NCBI GenBank assembly: GCA_023429545.1
Contig: JAEYUU010000653.1
Span: forward strand, 1 to 6,416
Reading direction: 5' to 3'
DNA from: Verrucomicrobiota bacterium
GTDB taxonomy: Bacteria; Verrucomicrobiota; Verrucomicrobiia; Verrucomicrobiales; Verrucomicrobiaceae
Length of the DNA: 6,416 nucleotides
Part shown: positions 1 through 6,300 of the stretch, in pieces
Layout of the letters: each line of letters begins with the position of its first letter
How positions within the stretch are numbered: position 1 is the stretch's first letter
Notes under the pieces: model-generated
The model's database searches: none
What the model was told of the DNA's origin: nothing
Seen by the model: the letters and a program-made list of their open reading frames with translations, nothing else
Translations under genes and position numbers: made by a program

Positions 1-728
1 GTATCAAGGTTTTCGAAAACGGCCTCCTTCGTGTCAGGCCGCACCTCGATGAGGTTCTCCTTGAAGTTGGTCTTGATGTCGCGGTCAGCGACATGCTTAT
101 CCAGGGTCTTGCGGTATTTGGGGACGGCGAACATGTTGGCCAGCGCGGTATTGAAGATGATCTCAGTCTGCCCACGCAACCCTTCGCGCCGCAGCCAGTC
201 TTCAGTAAGGTACATGATCTTCTGCGGTGCGCCGCCGCACTTGATGGCCCCGGCGGGATGGGTGAACAGGGCAGTGCCGCGCTTGAAGTTGCGGATGGTC
301 TCCCAGGTGTAGTTCACATGCTGGTAGGAGTAGTTGCTGCAGACGCTCCTGCTGCCGATGGATTCCTTGAGCCCGGGGATTTTCCCCCAGTTGATCTGGA
401 TGCCGGGTGCGACCACGAGCCAGTCGTAGGAGACGGTCTTGCCAGCCAGAGTCAGCACGCGCTTCGCTTCCGGCTCAAAGGCGGTGACGGAATCGCGGAT
501 CCAGGTGACGCCCTGAGGGATGAGGTTTGCCTCATCGCGCTCAGAGCGTTCCTTGGGGAAGACACCTCCTCCCACCAGCGTCCAGAGCGGCTGGAAGTAG
601 TGCTTGTCACTGGGTTCGATGATGGCAATGCGGCTCCCCGGAATCTTGCGAGCGAGTCGCGCAGCGACGGTGATGCCGGCGGTGCCGCCACCGACAATGA
701 GGACTTCATGATGCATGGGCGAATTCAT
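1..728 (-). CDS. sqr: Sulfide:quinone oxidoreductase, type II (SQOR-like), C-terminus beyond left edge
   Basis: This is the N-terminal 242 codons of a flavoprotein that oxidises sulfide to sulfane sulfur and passes electrons to membrane quinone. The reading starts MNSPMHHEVLIVGGGTAG; the GxGxxG dinucleotide-binding loop for FAD is at residues 13-18. The stretch YFQPLWTLVGGG (44-55), the segment IKCGGAPQKIMYL (162-174) and the later KENLIEVRPDTKEAVFENLD (223-242) match from memory the mitochondrial/type II SQR family (human SQOR). Cys164 sits in the KCxGAPQK motif, where the family has a catalytic cysteine. The partner cysteine and the C-terminal quinone/membrane region lie past position 1; the family is usually about 400-450 residues, so a bit over half is visible. 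Cys130 (in SVCSNYS) is an additional cysteine that human SQOR appears to lack. Met5 (716) is an alternative start; neither Met has a clear Shine-Dalgarno. The gene is third in the operon, 97 bp after the persulfide dioxygenase fusion. Confidence 0.93.
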   Translation of the reverse strand, partial: MNSPMHHEVLIVGGGTAGITVAARLARKIPGSRIAIIEPSDKHYFQPLWTLVGGGVFPKERSERDEANLIPQGVTWIRDSVTAFEPEAKRVLTLAGKTVSYDWLVVAPGIQINWGKIPGLKESIGSRSVCSNYSYQHVNYTWETIRNFKRGTALFTHPAGAIKCGGAPQKIMYLTEDWLRREGLRGQTEIIFNTALANMFAVPKYRKTLDKHVADRDIKTNFKENLIEVRPDTKEAVFENLD

Positions 729-778
729 GGTGAGCTTGGGTGGAAGGTTTGCGGGTTGGCAGCACTTAGTCTCACGAA

Positions 779-796
779 GCCCTGCGGAAGCAGGGC
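779..796 (-). other. Intercistronic hairpin between cstB-like gene and sqr
   Basis: A perfect 7-bp inverted repeat, GCCCTGC and GCAGGGC, is separated by a 4-nt loop (TTCC in the transcript). It lies in the 97-bp gap between the stop of the dioxygenase-rhodanese gene and the start of sqr. On the minus strand it is followed by TTCGTG and not a T-run, so it does not look like a complete intrinsic terminator. An RNA processing or stabilising stem, or a partial terminator lowering sqr expression, is possible. The structure is seen directly; its function is inferred. Confidence 0.45.
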
Positions 797-825
797 CCGG
801 GAAATCGATCTCATGTCGCGAAGAC

Positions 826-2283
826 TCAGCGCGAGTTGTTTGACAGGATAGTGGAAGGGATGTCCGCGAATGCGCCATCCACATGAACCACCTTGCGGCC
901 TTCACGGGCGAGGAAAGGCGCGGCGAAGCTGGCGCGAAGGCCACTGCCGCAATGGATGTAGACGGGATCCGCCTGTGGCACCTCGGACAGCCTGGCGGCG
1001 AGGCGGGTATAGGGAATGTGGATGGCTCCGCGCACATGGGATTGGGAATACTCATCCTTCCCGCGCACATCGAGCACCGCTGCCGCGGGATTCCCGGCGA
1101 GCACTGCGGCAAGCCCGGTGGTGGTAATGCGCTCCAAGCCCGTGGTGAGGCCGTCTTTTCCCGCGGATTCTGCCAGTGCGTCGCTCGCGGGAATCCACGC
1201 CTCCACTTTGTCCAATCCGATGCGCACCAGTTGCCTGACAGCCTCGTCCACCTCGGCCTCGTCATTCACCACAAGGATGATGGCTGAGTTCTCGTCCACA
1301 TAGGAACCGGCGACGATGGGCAGCTTCCCGCCTGCCAGGGGCGCGAACAGCGAACCTGCAAGATGCCGCTCCATGAAGGCCGCGCGGTCGCCGCGCAGGT
1401 CAAGGATGACGTGCCCGCTCTTGTCTGACACGAATTTGGAAAGCTCTCCGGCCGAGAGGCGGCGCGGTTGCGGCAGCGTGCCATGGGGTAGCAGCGCGGG
1501 ACCGAGCTTGTTGTCCCGCTTCATCCGCGCGAAATAGAGGGGCGGCTCCGGCTGGCCTGAGAGGATGTCCTTTACAAACGCATCCTCACCGCCCTCCAAT
1601 GCCAGGCGCAGAGCTCCATTGAAACGGCGCTCGTAGCCCAGCACGCTGACCGGTACTGCGCCGAGCGCCTTGCCGCACGCGCTTCCCGCTCCGTGCGCCG
1701 GGAGGATTTGCAGGTGCTCCGGCAGAGCCGCGGTGGCGCGCAGGCTGCCGTAAAGGGTGCGCGCGCTGGGCTCCATGACGCCCACTTTTCCGGCGGCGCT
1801 TTCGAGGAGATCGGGACGCCCGACATCCCCCACAAAGATGAAGTCCCCGCTCAGCAGAGCCATGGGCTCGCTGGCCCCACCTCCCAGATCCGTCACCAGG
1901 AAGCTCATGTGCTCCGGCGTGTGCCCAGGGGAGAGGACGGCTTTCAGTTCGATGTTGCCCACGCGGAACGTGTCCCCGTCACGCAGGAAGCGCGCGTTCG
2001 CATGTCCCTTGGCCCATTCAAACTGCCAGTCCGGCCCACCCTCTGCCGAGAGATAGGCCACTGCTCCGTGATGCTCCATCAGCTCACGGGCGCCGGTAAG
2101 GTAGTCCGCATGGATGTGCGTGTCTGCCACCGCCGTGATGCGCAGATCGTTTTCGGCGGCTACCTTCAGGTAGCGGTCAACGTCGCGCTCCGGGTCGATG
2201 ACGATGGCCTCACCCGTACGCTGGCAACCGATGAGGTAGGCGTTCTGGGCGAGGGCGGAATCGGTGACTTGTCGAAGAAACAT
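826..2283 (-). CDS. CstB-like persulfide dioxygenase-rhodanese fusion (metallo-beta-lactamase fold + two rhodanese domains)
   Basis: A 485-residue cytoplasmic enzyme expected to oxidise low-molecular-weight persulfides with O2 through a mononuclear Fe(II) site and to transfer sulfane sulfur by its rhodanese part. Residues 1 to about 205 form the metallo-beta-lactamase (ETHE1-type) domain. It has THIHAD at 55-60, GHTPEH at 120-125 and SGDFIFVGDVGRPDLLE at 145-161; by analogy with ETHE1 the iron ligands would be His56, His121 and Asp147. A linker with SACGKALGAVPVS (201-213; Cys203) and GQPEPP (243-248) follows, closely recalling Staphylococcus aureus CstB. Residues about 277-370 form a rhodanese fold with no cysteine in the active loop (a pseudo-rhodanese). 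Residues about 385-475 form a second rhodanese with DVRGKDEY and loop HCGSGLRA, placing the catalytic Cys at 445. The length is slightly above CstB's (about 444). Tyr61 replaces the His usual in THxHxDH. It starts 39 bp after the rhodanese gene; no clear Shine-Dalgarno precedes it. Confidence 0.9.
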   Translation of the reverse strand: MFLRQVTDSALAQNAYLIGCQRTGEAIVIDPERDVDRYLKVAAENDLRITAVADTHIHADYLTGARELMEHHGAVAYLSAEGGPDWQFEWAKGHANARFLRDGDTFRVGNIELKAVLSPGHTPEHMSFLVTDLGGGASEPMALLSGDFIFVGDVGRPDLLESAAGKVGVMEPSARTLYGSLRATAALPEHLQILPAHGAGSACGKALGAVPVSVLGYERRFNGALRLALEGGEDAFVKDILSGQPEPPLYFARMKRDNKLGPALLPHGTLPQPRRLSAGELSKFVSDKSGHVILDLRGDRAAFMERHLAGSLFAPLAGGKLPIVAGSYVDENSAIILVVNDEAEVDEAVRQLVRIGLDKVEAWIPASDALAESAGKDGLTTGLERITTTGLAAVLAGNPAAAVLDVRGKDEYSQSHVRGAIHIPYTRLAARLSEVPQADPVYIHCGSGLRASFAAPFLAREGRKVVHVDGAFADIPSTILSNNSR

Positions 2284-2322
2284 GGTGTGATGGTGGGTTA
2301 AGATTTCCTGACAAAAGGTGGT

Positions 2323-2892
2323 TCAGTTCGATGAAAGGCATGAACCGGTATTGCAGGATAATTTTCCTGCCACGCGGTTCCATGGCATTTTGGACATCAG
2401 CATCGCCAGACCGCACCAACCCGTGCTGCCGGCAAGGACCAGTCCCGATCCGAAAAAGGCGCTGAGGAAAACCCAGTAGGGATGCACCGCGAGGGAGAGA
2501 ATCGCCCCGGTCAGCACACCCAGTCCGATGACGAGTTGCACCTGCTGCATGAGCGGGAACACTTTCCTCCCCGCCCTGCGCACGGGGTTTCCTGCCTGTT
2601 TCCACGCCAAGATGCCCCCCTCGAGGTTCAACGCACCGGCAAGTCCCTGTGCCTGAAGCTTTTCCAAGGCCTGTCCGCCGCGCTTGCCGCTGCGGCACAT
2701 GATCACGATGGTCTGGTTGCGGGGGATTTCGTGGCCTCGTTTGTCGATTTCCCCAAGTGGGATCAAGCGCGCTCCGGCGACATGCTCCTCGGCGTACTCG
2801 ACCGGTTCCCGGACATCCACGAGGTGGCAGTCTCCCCGCGCGAGACGGGACTTGAGTTCATCAGGTGAGATGGTGGTCGTCATGGATTGCAT
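2323..2892 (-). CDS. Membrane-anchored rhodanese, YgaP-like (rhodanese + DUF2892)
   Basis: A 189-residue sulfurtransferase attached to the inner membrane. Residues about 8-105 are a single rhodanese domain with DVREPVEY at 26-33 and the active-site loop CRSGKR at 66-71, so Cys66 is the expected persulfide-carrying nucleophile. After a short basic stretch (RRAGRK, 105-110) come two hydrophobic segments, about 118-136 and 139-158, then TGWCGLAMLMSKMPWNR (157-173), the signature tail of the DUF2892 region seen in E. coli YgaP. The length is close to YgaP (174 residues). Two more cysteines, 180 and 185, lie in the C-terminal tail. It is the first gene of the leftward operon and lies directly behind the shared control region. 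The start is ambiguous: Met1 (2892) or Met4 (2883), neither with a clear Shine-Dalgarno. It probably accepts or hands on sulfane sulfur at the membrane near SQR; its physiological donor and acceptor cannot be read from sequence. Confidence 0.9.
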   Translation of the reverse strand: MQSMTTTISPDELKSRLARGDCHLVDVREPVEYAEEHVAGARLIPLGEIDKRGHEIPRNQTIVIMCRSGKRGGQALEKLQAQGLAGALNLEGGILAWKQAGNPVRRAGRKVFPLMQQVQLVIGLGVLTGAILSLAVHPYWVFLSAFFGSGLVLAGSTGWCGLAMLMSKMPWNRVAGKLSCNTGSCLSSN

Positions 2893-2930
2893 TGATTTGG
2901 TTGGATTTTGATTTAAGATTCCCTTTCAGT

Positions 2931-2965
2931 AATTGACACTATATCGCCATATAGGAATATAGCAA
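2931..2965 (-). promoter_or_regulatory. Putative promoter of the leftward sulfide-oxidation operon
   Basis: Read on the minus strand, TTGCTA (complement of 2960-2965) and TATAGT (complement of 2938-2943) are spaced by 16 nt and resemble sigma-70 type -35 and -10 boxes; TATAGT differs from consensus at one position. Transcription would begin near 2931, giving a leader of about 39 nt before the rhodanese start. The predicted boxes flank the imperfect dyad at 2941-2960. This is a motif-based prediction. Confidence 0.5.
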
Positions 2966-2968
2966 ATC
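2933..2968 (+). promoter_or_regulatory. Putative promoter of the arsR-family gene
   Basis: A perfect consensus -35 box, TTGACA, lies at 2933-2938. At 16-18 nt spacing there is only AT-rich, weakly matching -10 sequence (GAATATAG, 2955-2962). If used, transcription would start near 2968, only about 7 nt before the ATG at 2975. The message would then be almost leaderless, consistent with the absence of a Shine-Dalgarno in the T-rich bases before the start. It overlaps the opposite promoter and the operator candidate, as expected for autoregulation. Confidence 0.45.
2941..2960. promoter_or_regulatory. Candidate ArsR-family operator (imperfect 20-bp dyad)
   Basis: The half-sites ATATCGCCAT (2941-2950) and ATAGGAATAT (2951-2960) pair at 7 of 10 positions as an inverted repeat. 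An overlapping perfect 6-bp inverted repeat, CTATAT and ATATAG with 4 nt between, lies at 2939-2954, and a further copy of ATATAG at 2957-2962. AT-rich dyads of this kind are typical binding sites of ArsR/SmtB dimers. The position between the -35 and -10 elements of both divergent promoters would let one bound repressor silence both. The repeats are seen; repressor binding is inferred. Confidence 0.6.
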
Positions 2969-2974
2969 TTTTTT

Positions 2975-3334
2975 ATGCCTCAGAAGAAGTCCGCTCCGTC
3001 CCCACTGCTCTCCGATACCGCGCTGGATCTCATCGCCACCCGATTCCGCGCGCTTGCCGAGCCCATGCGTCTGCGCCTGCTCAACCTGCTGATGCAAGGT
3101 GAGCAGACGGTCGGTCAACTTGTCGAGGCCACCGGTTCTGGTCAGGCCAATGTCTCCAAGCACCTCGCCCTGCTGCGCGAGGCCGGAATGGTTGGCGTGC
3201 GCAAGGAGGGGCTGGCCTCCGTGTGCTTCATCGCCGATCCGATCGTCAACGATCTCTGCGAAATGATGTGCTGCCGCCTGCGTGAAGAGATGGAGGGCAA
3301 GGCCAGGTCATTGGCGCCCGGCTTGGGAAGATAG
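2975..3334 (+). CDS. ArsR/SmtB-family transcriptional repressor, probable sulfide/persulfide sensor
   Basis: A 119-residue winged-helix DNA-binding protein, normal length for the family. The core runs from about residue 17 (LDLIATRFRALAEPMRLRLLNLL) through helix-turn-helix residues about 44-70 (TVGQLVEATG, then the recognition helix around QANVSKHLALLREAG) to a beta-wing at about 72-88. ArsR regulators of sulfide oxidation (SqrR, BigR) sense persulfide with one cysteine near residue 41 and one near 107. Here the first is absent (Asn37 lies at the aligned place in RLLNLLMQGE), but four cysteines occur late: 84, 95, 99 and 100 (SVCF and LCEMMCC). The canonical ArsR metal box ELCVCDL is not present. 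Divergent placement against the sulfur genes, with a dyad in the shared gap, points to control of that operon and itself. Sulfur sensing is an inference; a thiophilic metal ligand is an alternative. Confidence 0.88.
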   Translation: MPQKKSAPSPLLSDTALDLIATRFRALAEPMRLRLLNLLMQGEQTVGQLVEATGSGQANVSKHLALLREAGMVGVRKEGLASVCFIADPIVNDLCEMMCCRLREEMEGKARSLAPGLGR

Positions 3335-3396
3335 CAGCCGCACTTCGCGGTGCCCGTGCTGGATTGCCGTGGCGCGGCGTTGTGCTCCCCCGGGGT

Positions 3397-6300
3397 TCAG
3401 ATACCCGCGCCGCGCTCCTCCGCCTTTTTGAGGCCGGAACGGCGGCGGCGGAGAAGAACGGACGCGGTGGCCAGGAACAGCAGGCTCATCCGACCCGGCT
3501 CAGGCACGACAGTCACCACGCCATAATCGATAAAAAGGCTGGTGTCATACTGGAGGCCGGCACTCAGCGTGGGAAGAGCCAGATCACCGATGAGACCGCC
3601 GGTGCGCAAGGTGCCGCCGACATTGAACGCATTCTGATCGATTGTGGCCCAGTCAATCAGGTTGAAGATGTCACCGAACTGAAGGTCATAGCCGTAGGTG
3701 GTATTTTCCACCACAATGACGGAGCCGGAATCGATGGAGAGCTGGCCGCTGATGTCGAGACGGTCGTGTTCACCACCAGTCATGCTGTCGTAAGTCGCGC
3801 CCTGGGTCAGGATCCAGGAGCTGTACGTGCCATCACCCAAGTGGGATCCGAAGTTGCCAGCATCGTTGAAGTCGGCAGCGCCCGTGGCTCCGAGTTGCAA
3901 CACGAGACGATCGGTGGGAGCGCCTCCGGCAAGGGTGAGATCTCCCACGACCGCGAGTGTGCCAATCTGGTTGCCAGCATTGCCGATATTGGCCGGGTCG
4001 GTGGAGGAGCCCGTCTTGATGACGCCAGAGCCTTCGATCGTCAGCACCTGAGCGGCACCCATGTTGATGGTGCCCTCCCCGGTGACAGTACCGGAATAGT
4101 TGTACGCACCGCCAGTCACACCGGAGGTGTCAAAGGTGGCTCCCGAACGGACCTCCAGCCAGGGGGAGTCGTCGATGGTGCTATCATCCATGAGCGCCAG
4201 TGTTCCACTGGCGACGGTGGTCTTTCCGTTCCAGGCGTTCGCGCTATTGCTGAGCGTAACGGTGCCTGGTCCATCCACGGTGACGTGCAGTGTGTCGGCG
4301 AGATCTGCCTGGGTGATGGCGCCGGAGAAGAGGGTGCCGCCGCCTACGTCATCAGAGGCGGAGGTCAGGATGAGTTCGCGCTCATTGTCCACCCCCGTGG
4401 TGGTCAGATGCTGCAGGGTGATGTCCCCGGCGAACTCTGAAGTGCCCGTGGCAAAGGTACCTCCGACGGTGGAGGTGCCCGTGCCATTGGTGTCATTGAC
4501 ATCGATGGCGTTGAATACCGTCATGCCCGACGCGGTGGCAAGCAGGGCGACATTGGGATTGGCCACCTCGCGTTCCCAATGCACCGGGTCGGAGCCGTCA
4601 CCGTTCACCGTGTCGACGGTGTCCGAGGCGACGTAGAATCTCCCGGCCTGGGTGCCGTTGGTGACTCCGATGCTCGTGCCGTAGAGCATCTCGCCAGCTT
4701 CATCAAAGTCCGCGACCCGGACCAGGTTCATCTCCCCATGGACTTCGTTGACACTCACAATCTGATACACCCCATTGCGTTCTGGGTCGTTGCTCTCGTC
4801 CTTCACCAGGATGCGGGCGCCCACGTCTGCGGAGGTGATGGAGACGCCATCGATCTGGGTGCTGACGCCGATGAACGCGCCATTGCCCGCACCGCCTGCG
4901 CCGTTGCTTGCGGGGTCAAAGGTCGCCTCGCTGTCGCGGGGGATCAGTGAGGTGGTGGTGGCGAGGTAGGCATCCGAGCCAAGGGCCTGGTGCGCATCCC
5001 CCAACTCCACGACGGTGGAGGAAAGGGCGTCCTGCTGTGAGAAGGCGATGGTGCCGTGGCGGATGATGGTGCCACCGTCGATGGCCGCGCCGGAGGCGCC
5101 AGCGGGACCATAGGTATTGCCGATGCCCAGCAGCACGACGGTGCCGGTCCCAGTCTTCGTGAGCGAGCCGGAATTGCTGATGGAGCCGCCAAACTGGAAG
5201 GTGGAGGCGCCGTCCGCCACCGCGATGAAGTTCTGGTAGGCGTCCACGGTGGCAGTGCTGGCAAGACCGTAGGTGCCGGAAGCCTGGCGGGTGCCGATGA
5301 TGGTAATGCCCTCGTCATTGCCATCAAAGGCGTTCATCACGATGGGCTGCACAATGGCGTTTGCGGTGCCGTCCAAAAGCAGCTCGACCCGGGCGTCGAT
5401 GGGGCTGGGCATGACAAAGGGGACGCCGCCAAGATAGAGGGTATTGGACGGATCGCCCAGAGAGTCATTGCTGCCCACGATCAAGGTCTCCTGAAGCACG
5501 CCGACCGTACCAGCGAAGGTGTTGGCTCCGGAGATGCGTTGCGTGCCGGTGCCGCTCTTCAGAAGGAAGGCACTGTCTCCGGAGATGACGCCCTGGTAGT
5601 CGGCGTCGCGCGTGCCGTCATATCCGAACGACAGCATGGAGTTGAGAATATCGACCTCCGCCAGCAGGCTGCCGACGAGGGAGCCGATGGTATTGGTGGA
5701 GCCGGCGCCGGCCTGATCCCAGTAGAGGCTGAGTTCGGCGTTCGCATACACATTGAAGCGGGAATAGGGCGAGAGGGAATTGTTGGATCCCGCATAGAGG
5801 ATGCCCTCCTGCACTTCCGTGTCACCGGTATAGCTGCTGAACGAATCCACGACATCGCCGCCACCGGTGGAGGCGCCCAATACAGTATTGCCGCTGCCGG
5901 TCTTCACGACCTTGAGGGCCGCCCTGCCCCCTCCGAAAATGGCCTGGGCCACACCATCCTGCATGCCCACCCCAATGTCCTGGTACTGCACCCCGATCTG
6001 GTCCGAGTCGAAGGTGATGGTGGTGAGGACGTCTGAGGCATTCTCGATTTTGGAGGTGGTATGCAATCCGACTCCACCCGTGAACAGGAGGTCCTGGGTG
6101 AAGGTGCGATCCATGCCGCCCAACTGGAGGAAGCTGGCATTGCGGAAGTGGATGGTATTGGTGGTGATGGCATTCGGATGACCAAGCCGCTGGGCCTGGG
6201 CATCATCATCATCGAAGAGGGTGTTGTCGTCGCCGAGCGTGATGAGGCTGGTCCATCCCGAATTGTCCCCCTGGAGCCATACGGTGAAGAAGATGTCCCG

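Noticed and set aside
93..851. Long plus-strand open frame (252 codons) over the SQR region
   Set aside because: It is antisense to the clearly recognisable SQR, its translation has no family motif, and it runs into the end of the dioxygenase gene; it is explained by GC-rich codon use of the real gene.
1693..2301. Plus-strand open frame of 202 codons opposite the dioxygenase fusion
   Set aside because: The opposite strand encodes conserved metal-binding and rhodanese motifs over the same bases; this frame has none.
2210..2698. Minus-strand frame of 162 codons overlapping both the rhodanese and dioxygenase genes
   Set aside because: It is out of frame with two recognisable genes and has no coherent domain content.
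3335..3396. Possible bidirectional terminator between arsR and the PEP-CTERM gene
   Set aside because: Only short 4-bp inverted repeats (such as CCGC/GCGG) are present, with no T-run on either strand; not enough to call a terminator.
3364..4440. Plus-strand open frame of 358 codons opposite the PEP-CTERM gene, and a second of 326 codons at 5056-6036
   Set aside because: Both are antisense shadows of the repeat-rich gene. Their Gly/Ala/Val/Asp-rich translations mirror the repetitive codon pattern and show no domain; the minus-strand frame carries repeats and a sorting signal.
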